Positions 29,301 to 35,636 are shown, counted from the first letter of the stretch. The stretch is 64,000 nt of DNA from Siphonodentalium dalli (GCA_032622095.1 CP136064.1:47445573-47509572); one strand, 5' to 3'. Made by a program: numbers and translations. The notes: a model not told the origin generated them from the sequence alone.

Positions 29301-31350
29301 CCTCAATTCATCTCTTTCTTTACAGGAACATACCAACTGTGCGAGGAAGCCATGCATCTGACACATCTGTTAACACATATGCCACAAGTGTTTGGGGATC
29401 TTCATCCAAAGGTCAGTCAGTGGTATCACAAATTAAGTACAGATAATTAGAACACAACATTGTCGGCTTGTATTGCTACATTTTTCAATAATTTTGTTAA
29501 ACTTACCACAATTGTTTAGTACCATGGGAATCTCTGCACCTACAATTATGAGGTCCGTCCAACTTTTTTTAATGGAGTTATCTCCCATTTTCAACTTGGA
29601 ACTTTTTCACAACATGCATAATATTGTCCAAGCATGTATTCAGACATTTTCCTGTCAATTTTTTTTAATCTTAGCACAGATATTTACCACTATGTGAACC
29701 TGGGCAACTGCTATTATGAGCTCGATTTGACTATATTTAGTGTAGTTATACTGTTTTCGACTTAGAAATTGGTCGCTACATGCATAATTTTACCGAGCTT
29801 GTATTCCTACATTGTTCAGTCATTTTTGTTTTAACTTGGCACAGATATTTAGTACCATGGAAACCTGTACACCTGTGATTATGAAGTCCGACTCTTTTTT
29901 TTTAGTGGAGAGTTATCCTTCTTTTTTCGACCTAGTAAGATTTCACAACATGCATACTTTTGTCCAAGCTTGTATTCCTTATTTTTTTTTTTTTTTAAAC
30001 ATATATGTTAATATGGCTATCCTTAATTAATATAGCCCAATTGCACTGCAGGGGATATTAATGTTCTTAGTGCCACTGGGACAGTCCCACCTCTAGTTTT
30101 ATAATATATTTTATCACATAATTTGGCCATAAAAGCAGTTTCATAATTATCGGTAATAGACACGTTTAATATCAGCGCGTGCGATAACGTCACGGCGTTC
30201 TTCAAATAACTTGCAATCGCTGTAGTTTATGATTGTTGTTTTCGATGAATATTTCGCGTTGCTTCGGGTTTATTTGATCATGTGATAAAAGGTATCTCAC
30301 ACTCGTCCTATTTTATACGTAATTTATCAACCTCGTCCTCTAAATTCTATTTGAGCCTCGGTAAACCTCGGCTCAAATCGAATTTAGTGAACTCGGTTGA
30401 TAAATTCCGTATAAAATAGAAACTCATGTGAGATCCTCTATATAATGTTTACTTTTTTCAACTGACTCGGACAGGATGTGTTACATAGAATATTACAAAT
30501 TTAGATTTTTTTTAATTGACAATCTATCTTTTTAAACACTTGTAAGTTAAACATGTTTAACACCAGTTCACAGGGGCTTGGTATTAAGAAAACGAGTAAA
30601 AATATAAATTAAAAATATCAATATTAAAAACGAGCCTGCAACTTTAACCCTTTACCCAACAGAAGGGCCCTGTGCCAATGCATTCTCTTATATATGCGAG
30701 TCGACCATAGGTCGCCTCGCATATATAAGAGAATGCATTGGCTTAACACATTAAAATTATAAAATTGTTAAAGAATGTAAGAAAAAATAGTAAAAAAGAT
30801 TGTTTTTAGGCCAATGCATTCTCTTATATATGCGAGGCGACCTATGGTCGACTCGCATATATAAGAGAATGCATTGGCACATGGCATAACTGTAACTATC
30901 ACAATGTGGTCAAGGAGCCGGTTCCAATGATATCCATATTTGTATGGTTCTATTGAGACAGACCGAAGATATTTTAGGCTGTTGAAGCTTTATTTGGCCG
31001 GTTTTGGCCGGTTTGTTGGGTAAAGGGTTAAAGGTACACAATCCGATTTGATGGTCCCTGTATCATCAGATTCCAACAACATCAATATTTCTTCAAAAGA
31101 CATTTTAGTTATCAGAATCAATTAATTGCCAAAAAATGTGTCATTGACTCTAATGTATGGGATTATTATCCCCTCTCCAGTTTGAGTTAAGAGTTTTATT
31201 GTTGTTGATGGAAGTTGTGCCAGGAGGAGGTATAGCATCTTCATGTGTTTTTCTTACATTTAAGGTGCGAGTACTGTGAATCAGACCAAAAGAAGCTCCA
31301 CTGGAGATCTTACATTTTCAGACAGCGATCTGGATACAGAGAATCTATAG
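2280..31350 (+). CDS. DZIP1: DZIP1/DZIP1L-like cilium assembly protein, C-terminal 15 exons (5' partial)
   Basis: Spliced model: 2280-2387, 5267-5377, 6985-7050, 8618-8732, 10578-10641, 12293-12416, 16933-17010, 17731-17836, 21542-21725, 23211-23477, 24223-24316, 25818-25901, 27610-27680, 29326-29411, 31265-31350. Every border is AG/GT, phases agree throughout, and the total is 1,644 nt ending in TAG. What is seen: Lys/Glu-rich coiled-coil segments (residues 1-95), an Asp-rich linker, then a conserved-looking block at about 178-245 (WFNTELEKKGIPS, TGISAETLKNK, KYPDFTKFRDYF, EEKAREIF), a Pro/Ser/Arg basic stretch (~280-400), WSDEDYSSGEEE and DLDDWDESV acidic motifs, and an acidic tail ending in SDSDLDTENL. 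The GIS block followed by YP-F-K-R and an EEKA helix is what points to the DZIP1 family, whose members act at the basal body and mother-centriole appendages in ciliogenesis and Hedgehog/Gli handling. The family's N-terminal domain and C2H2 finger are not in the window. DZIP1 versus DZIP1L cannot be decided. The exon structure is very secure; the family name is recognised from motifs, not searched. Confidence 0.78.
2437..2530. repeat. foldback with GGTTGCACTCGTTTGT arms
   Basis: GGTTGCACTCGTTTGT (2,441-2,456) pairs with ACAAACGAGTGCAACC (2,511-2,526), and inner arms GGTAAAACT / GAGTTTTACC also pair. Confidence 0.7.
2546..3434. other. intron, no recognised feature
   Basis: Between exon 1 and the hAT element at 3,435. 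AT-rich, with no exon or structured repeat recognised. Confidence 0.4.
3435..4735. mobile_element. non-autonomous hAT-like element (hAT-2) carrying a 71-bp satellite
   Basis: Termini CAGACCTGCTAACC and GGTTATCAGGTCTG. Flanks CTGGACAC (3,427-3,434) and CTGGACTC (4,736-4,743) are an 8-bp duplication with one mismatch. A tandem array of 71-bp units fills 3,443-4,030. No transposase. The termini resemble those of the element at 14,500-15,390. Confidence 0.78.
3443..4030. repeat. 71-bp tandem repeat, about 8 units
   Basis: The phrase GAACATGGTCTCCCACACTC recurs at 71-bp steps (about 3,480, 3,551, 3,622, 3,693, 3,764, then diverged copies at 3,835, 3,906 and 3,977). Central units are nearly identical and outer ones more diverged, typical of unequal exchange. 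Confidence 0.92.
4766..4923. repeat. 158-bp near-perfect palindrome
   Basis: Arms starting ACACAGAACGACACA and ending TGTGTCGTTCTGTGT-like, centred on GAGGCGCTTGCGCCTC at 4,837-4,852. Only a few mismatches along about 75-bp arms. Notably GC-rich for this window. Confidence 0.9.
5267..5377 (+). CDS. DZIP1: DZIP1-like exon 2 of window
   Basis: 37 codons, phase 0/0, acceptor tgtag|TTG, donor AGG|gtcagt. Begins LNDTLEQTSN and ends with helix-forming IQREAEDVLR. The middle (STKNRPGRSPVEE) is a flexible linker. Confidence 0.85.
5424..5681 (+). mobile_element. TTAA MITE group D, copy 1
   Basis: TTAACCCTTTCG at the left and AGGGTTAA at the right, with the group D inner signature: ATTATTTATCTGGAGGGG, CAGATAATA blocks and CATCAATGAGTATTTAGT. 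It lies about 45 bp downstream of exon 2. Confidence 0.7.
5913..6435 (-). mobile_element. TTAA element group F, copy 1
   Basis: Left end TTAAAGACACGGGTGGCG, right end CGCCCGTGCCTTTAA, giving about 17-bp inverted termini with TTAA at both sides. Contains the group F inner blocks GTTTACATAACAAAG and AAAGAGCG. Its right TTAA (6,432-6,435) is shared with the adjoining group A element. Confidence 0.8.
6432..6830 (+). mobile_element. TTAA MITE group A, copy 2
   Basis: Same termini and two-hairpin layout as the copy at 1,677, with a few substitutions. Inserted exactly at the terminal TTAA of the group F element. Confidence 0.9.
6985..7050 (+). CDS. DZIP1: DZIP1-like exon 3 of window
   Basis: 22 codons, phase 0/0, acceptor gatag|AAA, donor TAT|gtgagt. 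Encodes KSREKEKFLEYQEEELEKS, a strongly charged coiled-coil segment. It lies about 150 bp downstream of a TTAA MITE. Confidence 0.85.
7743..7889. repeat. foldback repeat L, copy 1
   Basis: GGATCTCA..AATTCTATAC..AATTTATTAACC pairs with GGTTAATAAATT..GTATAGAATT..GAGATCC; the inner arms are CTAAATTTGATT / AATCAAATTTAG. Related in layout and sequence to 30,291-30,436. Confidence 0.75.
8618..8732 (+). CDS. DZIP1: DZIP1-like exon 4 of window
   Basis: 115 nt, phase 0 in and 1 out, acceptor tttcag|CAA, donor ACT G|gtgaga. Encodes a basic helix (REERRKKLIDRNNNN) and then an Asp run (PSDDDDTT). Confidence 0.85.
8946..9819. mobile_element. TTAA-flanked element H with six CTACGAG palindromes
   Basis: TTAACACGTTCACTGCCG at the left and GGCAGCGAACGTGTTAA at the right give inverted termini with TTAA on both sides. 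Six short palindromes of the type CTACGAGTTATCTCGTAG lie inside at 9,101, 9,166, 9,335, 9,398, 9,738 and 9,783. A Cys-rich frame (9,575-9,747, +) contains CSRCGNRC and CGLCYYLCG. It may be a relic of a Cys-rich transposase C terminus (inference). Confidence 0.75.
9816..10065 (+). mobile_element. TTAA MITE group B, copy 1
   Basis: TTAACCCTTTCTTTACTGGAG at the left, GCTCCCGCCATGAAAGGGTTAA-type right end, and two hairpins with CTCCCATAGGGAG loops. It shares its left TTAA with element H and its right TTAA with a group A element. Confidence 0.88.
10062..10462 (-). mobile_element. TTAA MITE group A, copy 3 (inverted)
   Basis: Reverse orientation: GGCCGGTTT motif at the left, ACAGAAGGGCC-type end at the right (10,436-10,462). 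Ends about 115 bp upstream of exon 5. Confidence 0.9.
10578..10641 (+). CDS. DZIP1: DZIP1-like exon 5 of window
   Basis: 64 nt, phase 1 to 2, acceptor ttgcag|CAG, donor TTGG|gtaagt. Encodes a Ser/Thr/Gly-rich low-complexity stretch (TTRSSMGTGRQSMTGTL). A GGGGGTATAC-type repeat begins only about 22 bp after the donor. Confidence 0.85.
10664..11110 (+). repeat. GGGGGTATAC repeat, copy 1
   Basis: Starts ATACCCTCTGCAACGAG..GGGGGGTATACTTGAATCA and ends GTCCCATCTGGGACAGGCCC..CTCTAG. Internal ATCATGGGAACCTGTGCACC occurs twice. The family has constant ends but no visible ORF. Confidence 0.75.
11366..11764 (+). mobile_element. TTAA MITE group A, copy 4
   Basis: Standard ends and both hairpins; differs from other copies by a short deletion in the CCATATTTGTATGG segment. 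Confidence 0.9.
12293..12416 (+). CDS. DZIP1: DZIP1-like exon 6 of window
   Basis: 124 nt, phase 2 to 0, acceptor caacag|TGG, donor AGT|gtaagc. Contains EGLVSWFNTELEKKGIPS, the start of the conserved block that continues across the next two exons. Confidence 0.88.
12545..13290. repeat. ~170-bp tandem repeat (3 units) with ACGG/ACAG simple repeat
   Basis: Units beginning TCAAATTCTAAGTCGAAAAA recur at about 12,677, 12,849 and 13,020, each with CATAACTCATGTAAAAATAA and CTGGAGTTATCG. The third runs into GGACGGACGGACAGACGG. Outer ends ATACGCCC (12,570) and GGGCGTAT (13,276) are inverted. Confidence 0.8.
13553..14131. repeat. 38-bp minisatellite, about 15 units
   Basis: GGTCTAGACACTAAATACAA then AATTATATCTTCACTGTC repeats every 38 bp with very few changes. 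No spacers, so it is not a CRISPR array. Confidence 0.95.
14500..15390. mobile_element. hAT-like element with CAGACCTGTTTAC ends
   Basis: CAGACCTGTTTACTTTC at the left and GAAAGTAAACAGGTCTG at the right are perfect 17-bp inverted termini; GGGAGATTT / GGGAGACTCCCG motifs lie inside. I do not see a clear 8-bp duplication. Terminal similarity to hAT-2 at 3,435 suggests one superfamily. Confidence 0.7.
15520..15770. mobile_element. group E foldback element, copy 1
   Basis: Outer arms AGCCTTGAAATAGTGTGTC and its complement at 15,750-15,770 enclose two stacked palindromes built of GAATGAGGTCCCCAGAGGGT and TGAATTTAGTGATGCTA and their complements. The whole 250 bp is self-complementary. Confidence 0.85.
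16400..16745 (+). repeat. interspersed repeat K, copy 2
   Basis: Reverse-complement partner of 1,167-1,512. Contains GTAGCATTCTACTAACATC, CCATACCACTC and ACCGGAGTGTTTCACATCAC. Confidence 0.65.
16933..17010 (+). CDS. DZIP1: DZIP1-like exon 7 of window
   Basis: 26 codons, phase 0/0, acceptor tttcag|ACT, donor CAG|gtaatc. Encodes TGISAETLKNKMSMLDKQRK, the most diagnostic segment for the DZIP1 family. The last 33 nt of the exon plus 8 nt of intron are tandemly duplicated (17,019-17,059), giving a second copy of the donor 41 nt downstream. Use of that donor would run into an in-frame TAG. Confidence 0.88.
16978..17059 (+). repeat. 41-bp tandem duplication across a splice donor
   Basis: ATGTTAGATAAGCAAAGAAA to GGTAATCAA occurs at 16,978-17,018 and again at 17,019-17,059 with one A/G difference. 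Both copies carry CACAG|gtaatc. Confidence 0.95.
17731..17836 (+). CDS. DZIP1: DZIP1-like exon 8 of window
   Basis: 106 nt, phase 0 to 1. The acceptor is atttcag|AAA; the closer AG at 17,739-17,740 would break phase. Encodes KYPDFTKFRDYFAHIIEEKA and REIF, then a Ser/Pro/Arg linker. It completes the conserved block begun in exon 6. The donor is gtgagt. Confidence 0.87.
17885..18297 (+). mobile_element. TTAA MITE group C
   Basis: TTAACCCTTTCAGTGCC at the left and GACTGAAAGGGTTAA at the right. Has one copy of the GCCAATGCATTCTCTTATAT hairpin with the group A loop, then unrelated internal DNA. It links the hairpin module to different termini. Confidence 0.8.
18380..18515 (+). mobile_element. truncated group B MITE
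   Basis: TTAACCCTTCCATGACTGGAG start, shortened hairpin sequence, then loss of the right half where an ACATACCGTCGGTCCGTC repeat begins. Confidence 0.65.
18516..19240 (+). repeat. ~160-bp tandem repeat, 4-5 diverged units
   Basis: Each unit carries ATATCACCTTGTA, ATAGCACAG, GGATACCCACAT and GGGTTTCGTCCATT followed by TTTGACTTGGAAATTTGT. The 110-codon frame across it is a by-product of the period. Confidence 0.8.
19326..20222. repeat. CTCTGCAAATG/GGGGATA repeat
   Basis: Starts ATCCTCTGCAAATGAAG..GGGGATATAG and ends near CCTTGGTGGGGGATACTCC. Inside, GAAATTTGGTATGGAGGTT occurs twice. Same general type as 22,235-22,640 and 45,825-46,260. Confidence 0.5.
20481..20720 (-). mobile_element. TTAA MITE group D, copy 2 (decayed)
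   Basis: Inverted group D: CCTAAATACTCATTAATAAG, TTATTATCTGAACATG, ACACCCCTCCAAATGAATAA and TATAACTGA. The left terminus reads GTAACCCTTT, and the right terminus is lost. Confidence 0.6.
20785..21208. repeat. long inverted repeat enclosing a group B core
   Basis: The arms extend about 75 bp beyond the CCCTTTCATGACT ends of the group B core. Left GTATATATAGTTTTACAGTC..CTTTGTTCTTGTAC pairs with right GTACAAGAACAAAG..GACTGTAAAACTATATATAC. Here GTAC replaces TTAA at both core borders. Confidence 0.85.
21355..21446 (+). mobile_element. group B right-end fragment
   Basis: TATGGGAGACTTTTGTATAT, GCACTGGCACAG and GCTGCACCAGCACAGCTCC then AAGGATTAA. Probably the right half of a group B copy interrupted by the preceding inverted repeat. 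Confidence 0.6.
21542..21725 (+). CDS. DZIP1: DZIP1-like exon 9 of window
   Basis: 184 nt, phase 1 to 2, long pyrimidine tract then cag|CAA, donor ACTGG|gtgagt. Encodes YSTLGSTGDEELRQVIRHQ followed by a Pro-rich basic segment (PRVPRSQPAPKPIPRPN). A group A MITE begins at the TTAA 22 bp after the donor. Confidence 0.87.
21748..22147 (+). mobile_element. TTAA MITE group A, copy 5
   Basis: Complete copy with both hairpins, starting 22 bp downstream of the exon 9 donor. Confidence 0.9.
22235..22640. repeat. CCCCTGATGC/GGGACATAG repeat fragment
   Basis: Contains TAGAAATTGGCTCC, ACATGATCAGGTTTCGTC and CCGTCCCTCCG. Weakly similar to 19,326-20,222. Confidence 0.4.
22717..23190. mobile_element. group E foldback element, copy 2
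   Basis: Terminal arms CAGTAACAAGTCTGAGTTTA and GTGTGCCTGCCATTTGCAG pair with 23,150-23,190 (GGCACACCAAATTCAGGCTT, GCTCAGTAAT). GAATGAGG/CCTCATTC sub-palindromes sit near both ends. Ends about 20 bp before exon 10. Confidence 0.85.
23211..23477 (+). CDS. DZIP1: DZIP1-like exon 10 of window
   Basis: 267 nt, phase 2 to 2, acceptor tgctag|TTC, donor TCAG|gtgagt. Encodes TEWTSTAWSDEDYSSGEEE, three spaced VVKS motifs in a Pro/Ser-rich basic stretch, and DLDDWDESVR. A group E foldback element ends about 20 bp upstream of the acceptor and so replaces most of the usual polypyrimidine region. Confidence 0.87.
23936..24192 (-). mobile_element. TTAA MITE group B, copy (inverted, one end decayed)
   Basis: TTAATCCTTTCATGACGGG, CTGCGCTGGTGCAGC and both CTCCCATAGGGAG-type hairpins; the right end reads CCGTCATGAAATAC without TTAA. 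Ends about 30 bp before exon 11. Confidence 0.8.
24223..24316 (+). CDS. DZIP1: DZIP1-like exon 11 of window
   Basis: 94 nt, phase 2 to 0, acceptor tttcag|TGA, donor AAA|gtatgt. Encodes EMVEAPAPSGHSLSKGSY and a Ser/Thr/Gln tail. A group B MITE ends about 30 bp upstream and a group E element begins about 20 bp downstream. Confidence 0.83.
24337..25180. mobile_element. group E foldback element, copy 3
   Basis: AAGCCTGGATATAGAGTCTG..TTTGCAGAATGAGGTTCC at the left and CATTCTGCAAATGACAGACA..GCAGGCTTG at the right. The interior is inverted too (CATTTGTCACC..TGCATTTTATC versus GCATAATC..GGTGACTAATGGG). Begins about 20 bp after exon 11. Confidence 0.8.
25818..25901 (+). CDS. DZIP1: DZIP1-like exon 12 of window
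   Basis: 28 codons, phase 0/0, acceptor tcacag|GGC, donor TCA|gtaagt. Encodes basic GRDVKKPAGAVDVMGSHRS and QASSS. A 46-bp direct duplication (25,890 and 25,936) repeats the exon end, the donor and intron start. The second donor would lead to a frameshift and a nearby stop. Confidence 0.83.
25890..25977 (+). repeat. 46-bp direct duplication across a splice donor
   Basis: GCTTCCTCCTCAGTAAGTTA and CACTTAATC at 25,890 recur at 25,936, and both copies end in GATCCAT. Exon 12 end and donor are duplicated. Confidence 0.95.
26155..27204 (+). repeat. GGGGGTATAC repeat, copy 2 (near full length)
   Basis: TATACCCCCCGCAACGAAG then GGGGGGGTATACTGGAGTCA and TTGTCCGTCCGTCCGTC at the left; GGGGGTATCCGTAGTCCCAT and TGGGACAGTCACACCTCTAG at the right. 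Repeated internal ACCATGGGAACCTGTGCACC. No ORF of note. Confidence 0.8.
27305..27400 (+). repeat. duplicated intronic segment, copy 1
   Basis: TTTCAAACAACTTTTTTGTT and ATTTGTGCAATGAT..TATAACACTATTTATA recur at 28,903-29,000 as a diverged direct repeat about 1.6 kb away. Confidence 0.7.
27610..27680 (+). CDS. DZIP1: DZIP1-like exon 13 of window
   Basis: 71 nt, phase 0 to 2, acceptor ttccag|GAT, donor AAAG|gtatgt. Encodes an acidic motif, DFEVSDNSDFSDEDNYEDL, then IPKK. Confidence 0.87.
27953..28361 (+). mobile_element. group D element, enlarged copy
   Basis: TTACCCTCTCTATACTAAAT start, ATTGGAATGGTCTATTATTC, GGAAGGGTGTTTGG, AACATCCCTCCAGAGATATA and TTTCCTAAGGGAAATACCG. It seems to combine two group D parts. 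Confidence 0.55.
28903..29000 (+). repeat. duplicated intronic segment, copy 2
   Basis: Diverged direct copy of 27,305-27,400. Confidence 0.7.
29326..29411 (+). CDS. DZIP1: DZIP1-like exon 14 of window
   Basis: 86 nt, phase 2 to 1, acceptor tttacag|GAA, donor AAAG|gtcagt. Encodes NIPTVRGSHASDTSVNTYAT and then SVWGSSSK. A Ser-rich segment with WGSS near the C terminus fits the family. Confidence 0.87.
29500..30098 (+). repeat. GGGGGTATAC repeat, copy 3 (5' truncated)
   Basis: Three internal sub-repeats around TTAGTACCATGGGAATCTCT and AACATGCATAAT; the right end is CACTGGGACAGTCCCACCTC then TAG. Confidence 0.7.
30291..30436. repeat. foldback repeat L, copy 2
   Basis: GGTATCTCACACTCGTCC..ATTTTATACG..AATTTATCAACC pairs with GGTTGATAAATT..CGTATAAAAT..GTGAGATCC. 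The inner arms are TCTAAATTCTATTTGAGCC and complement. Confidence 0.8.
30644..31031 (+). mobile_element. TTAA MITE group A, copy 6
   Basis: Complete ends and hairpins with a shortened AT-rich spacer. Lies in the last intron, about 230 bp before the terminal exon. Confidence 0.9.
31265..31350 (+). CDS. DZIP1: DZIP1-like terminal exon
   Basis: 86 nt including TAG, phase 1 in, acceptor tttaag|GTG. Encodes ASTVNQTKRSSTGDLTFSDS and then DLDTENL and stop. The 3' UTR length is unknown. AATAAA hexamers occur at 31,959 and 32,063, just past a MITE inserted 110 bp after the stop. Confidence 0.88.
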
Positions 31351-31459
31351 ACAAAGAGAAACATGGGCCGACTATATCACAGAGCTATGTCTATCAACTC
31401 TCTAATCCTTGATGCTGTGTTTTGACATACTTAACATATCATGCAATGTTTCCCTGGCC

Positions 31460-31843
31460 TTAACCCTTTACCCAACAGAAGGGCCCTGTGCCAATGCATT
31501 CTCTTATATATGCGAGTCGACCATAGGTCGCCTCGCATATATAAGAGAATGCATTGGCTTAACACATTAAAAATTATAAAATTGTTAAAGAATGTAAGAA
31601 AAAATGTTAAAAAAAGATTTTTTTTAGGCCAATGCATTCTCTTATATATGCGAGGCGACCTATGGTCGACTCGCATATATAAGAGAATGCATTGGCACAG
31701 GGCATAACTATAACAATGTGGTCAAGGAGCCGGTTCCAATGATATCCATATTTGTATGGTTCTATTGAGACAGACCGAAGATATTTTAGGCTGTTGAAGC
31801 TTTATTTGGCCGGTTTTGGCCGGTTTGTTGGGTAAAGGGTTAA
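31460..31843 (+). mobile_element. TTAA MITE group A, copy 7
   Basis: Complete copy beginning 110 bp after the DZIP1-like stop codon, so it is probably transcribed within the 3' UTR. Confidence 0.9.
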
Positions 31844-32647
31844 AGGGTCTAGGCCGTCGAAGTGGGTTCATGCAATATAACATAAAAGTATGTAAAACAG
31901 CTATCATCAACAAATACATGAACAAATATTTAGATTTTTTTTCCATATTTTCATTATTAATAAATCTCTAATAATGAGATTTTGCATGTTAAAACCATTG
32001 TTATGTAAATATTAATGTTACAATGGAATTACTGATAAAAGACTAATAAGATACCAAAATTTAATAAAAACATAATGGTATAAACATTTGAAAATGTCGA
32101 AGCATTGAAAAATATTCTGAAAATCATATTCAGACTAAAATATACATAACAATGGTTTAAAACACAAAATTTTGTCATTGGAGAACTATCAATAATGAAT
32201 ATAAGAACAAAGTTTATCTACTTCTACATGTTCTTCTTTGTGGTGATGTGTTTACAGACTTTCATATTTTTGCACATTTACCGAAATGTGAGTGCATTGG
32301 GCCCCTTTAACTTCAAATCACGTTCAAATTGTGAACATAGTTAACAGAGTTAACAGAGTTAAAGCCAGACAGATGAAAAATTGGTTGATTATTTATGCAC
32401 TTTCACGGGGTATGAATACAGTTTGGTTGCACAAATTGACTGGAGTGTAGAAATACTTATAATATATGTCTGGTGATATATATCCATACTCACTGAATTA
32501 CCACAAAACACTCAGTAATAATAGTTACATATCAGTTGTCATTTTCATGCCATTTACTTTATAGTATGTATTTCATTAGGACCTAGGCTAGACTCACAGT
32601 GTTTTGCAAACAATACATTTCAACACATCACTGGAATAATGGTGAAA
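31844..32647. other. 3' flank of DZIP1-like gene
   Basis: AT-rich, holding the candidate poly(A) hexamers. A short direct repeat GTTAACAGAGTTAACAGAG is at about 32,340. No gene seen. Confidence 0.4.
31959..32068 (+). promoter_or_regulatory. candidate polyadenylation signals of the DZIP1-like gene
   Basis: AATAAA at 31,959-31,964 and 32,063-32,068 are the first good hexamers after the stop codon at 31,350 and the MITE at 31,460-31,843. The DNA is AT-rich, so chance hexamers are frequent and the assignment is tentative. Confidence 0.3.
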
Positions 32648-32916
32648 TTAATCCTTTCTTTACTAAATATTCATTGAAGAGTAGTTCCCTTTGGCAATGT
32701 TCAGATAATAAGTTCAGCAAATTAGCATAGGTCATTTGTTGAAATTATTATCTGAACATTTTCCACGAAAGAATATGAATCCTTCTGCAACTGTATCTTA
32801 TCATCATACTACCATCTGCTGTTATTACCAGGACACCCCTCCAAATGAATAATAGACCAATCCATTGTATACTTTCATAACTGAATTGGAGAATCCATTT
32901 AAAACATAAATGGTTG
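32648..32916 (-). mobile_element. TTAA MITE group D, copy
   Basis: TTAATCCTTTCTTTACTAAA, ATTATTATCTGAACATTTTC, ACACCCCTCCAAATGAATAA and ACTGAATTGGAGAATCC. The right terminus is decayed. Confidence 0.65.
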
Positions 32917-33249
32917 AAAATGTTATAAAAAGCCAGTATGCCTGAATACGCACCCACATTTCATCTGCATAGCATTTTATCCATTATTTGAGGAGCACAT
33001 GCGCAGTATCTTGGGTAATGAGAAATGTCACTCAACATCATTTCTAAAATTATTGATGGCAAGATTGTGATCAGGTGTGTAAATATTGTAATTTACATCA
33101 AATTTACACATACTCCTTGTCATTATTATGAATGTTTACTTCGTAAATTATAGTGCTCTTAATAACATAAAGTCGTGGCTTCCACGGCAGTAAATGGGAC
33201 GAATAAAATTCAGACATGAAAACATTTACAGTGCATTTTGCTTGACCTC

Positions 33250-33639
33250 TTAACCCTTTACCCAACAGAAGGGCCCTGTGCCAATGCATTCTCTTATATA
33301 TGCGAGTCGACCATAGGTCGCCTCGCATATATAAGAGAATGCATTGGCTTAACACATTAAAAATGATAAAATTGTTAAAGAATGTAAGAAAAAATGATAA
33401 AAAGTGTTAAAAAAAGATTTTTTTTAGGCCAATGCATTCTCTTATATATGCGAGGCGACCTATGGTCGACTCGCATATATAAGAGAATGCATTGGCACAG
33501 GGCATAACTGTAACCATCACAATGTGGTCAATGAGCCGGTTCCAATGATATCCATATTTGTATGGTTCTATTGAGACAGACCAAAGATATTTTAGGCTGT
33601 TGAAGCTTTATTTGGCCGGTTTGTTGGGTAAAGGGTTAA
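33250..33639 (+). mobile_element. TTAA MITE group A, copy 8
   Basis: Complete hairpins; near the right end one GGTTTTGGCC unit is missing compared with the other copies. Confidence 0.9.
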
Positions 33640-34196
33640 GGGCTTTGTGTATATTTGAAATAATTGACTGACTTATATTGAAAGACTTTAAGAGCTTAGT
33701 TATAAATTATTGTTCTAATTTATTTTGGTGGTTCTTATAACGGTTGTCTGACTTTAACTTAAATTATGTAACTTCAGTCTGAATGAACCCAGACTATTGA
33801 AACACTACGCATTCGATAGTCTCATACATTCCAATATCCTGTGCTATATGTATGACATCACCGCCCACATTTCACATTAAAATTTACACGCGACTATCTT
33901 TTTATTGTCTTCTGCTGCGTCATGCCATGATCTTTGGTTGCTGAAACTGACATAATACTTTTTGAATATGATATTCCCTACCATCTGTTTTCAGTTTATC
34001 GTATGTTTAGTTGTTCAACTGTCAGGGTTCACTTCAGACTAATGTAACTTGCAAAATGGTTTTGAAACATTGTTGATTATATCCTCATATTCACAGGAGT
34101 TGTGGTCTATTTTACATTATTGTGATAAGCTGGTATGTGTCACCTCTTGGAAGAAATGATCTGATTTATTTAGCAAAATTGCATAATTAACCCTTT

Positions 34197-34430
34197 CTTT
34201 ACTGAAGCTTCCTGAAATTTTGCAAAAACCCTGTGCTAATGCATTCTCTTATACATGAGAGTCTCCATAGGTAGCCCAGCATATATAATCGAATACAATG
34301 GCCTAATAATATTTACCTTTACCTTGTAAGCCAGTGCATTCTCTTATATATAGGAGACATATATAAGAGAATGCACTGACACATGATCTTTAATGCTGCA
34401 CCAGCGCAGCACCCATCATGAAAGGGTTAA
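34197..34430 (+). mobile_element. TTAA MITE group B, copy
   Basis: TTAACCCTTTCTTTACTGAAG left end, CACCCATCATGAAAGGGTTAA-type right end, and GCTGCACCAGCGCAGC palindrome next to the right end. The second hairpin is shortened. Confidence 0.85.
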
Positions 34431-35636
34431 GGAACAACATGTGTTGATGCTGGTATGAACAAGTATGTGTATAGTACTGAAATCTGGAGAACCATGTGGG
34501 CTAGATTCTTCTAGCTATAGATAAAATATACTGAAAATTCCATTTGATAACTTGTTGAATTGATAAGGGCGTTAAACATTTATTCACGGAAAATCGGACA
34601 CAATGGTATCCACCCTCTCTCAAAAATAAATTTTGGATATTGTTATTTTTACATATTTGAAAATTTATCTGTTTATCTATTTGCAAATAAACAAATTATG
34701 AGACCCTATCTTTGTGGTGGTGACAAAGTCACAAAGTTTAATTTCTGAGAACATAGAATTTTATTATAAATATGTTGAATGTGTTGTAGACACAGTTCAA
34801 ATGTGAGTTAATTGTTCGAAGATTAAACATAAATGAACTTATTTTATTCCAAGCATTTAGTGGATATCCTGATAATTTGTACGTTTGTGTATAGAAGGTA
34901 AATTTCCAGACGTTTCACACCTATATATTGTCAACAATAATATTTCTCCGTTCATCCTCACCTGTAATTCTCATTGCCTTGCAATTGCTTTGAGAGCTGA
35001 CCACATTGTTTTCATCATATAGTCAAATCAGTTTCCTGCCCATTGAGATGTATAAAATCTGTAGATTTCATGGATCAGGCTAAAGGAAAAAATATGTGCG
35101 GTTGGTGTTTCCCTACCAAATCTATTTTAAACCCCTACCTAAAGTTTTATGATGGTTTTCAGCAAAATATTTTGTTGTATATTTTTTAATAAAAAAAAAA
35201 AACACTTTATTTCCAATGTCTCGGAATGGGTTTATTTTTGTTTCTAGTTTAACATATTAATCTTCTGGGTTTCCTGGAAAGCCATAATAATTTGTTAAAA
35301 TAAAATAAATTTATAAAAAAAAGAAAATTAGAAGTGGACCTGCAAAACCAAATTTTTTTTCTGACCAACCAGAAATGTAGTTTTCTTTGGCCTCAGCATT
35401 TGCTGGCAGCTGGATTTGAGCTTATTGAAATCAAAATAACTTGCCAAAACTTATGTCTTATTATACTCCTTCTAAATACTATACTATCACTGTTATGTAT
35501 GTCAGTTAAATTGTTACTCTAAGATTAATAGTGACTTATGTATTATTTATTCAAAACCTTTCTTGGCGCATAATTATTAGGTTGTTTTTGTTGGCTTCAC
35601 GTCTTCTATTTAGTTTAATTAGGGTTAATAAATAAA
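34431..35636. other. AT-rich intergenic DNA
   Basis: Poly(A) and AAAAATAAA-type tracts near 35,180-35,330. No ORF, repeat family or RNA gene that I can support. Confidence 0.4.
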
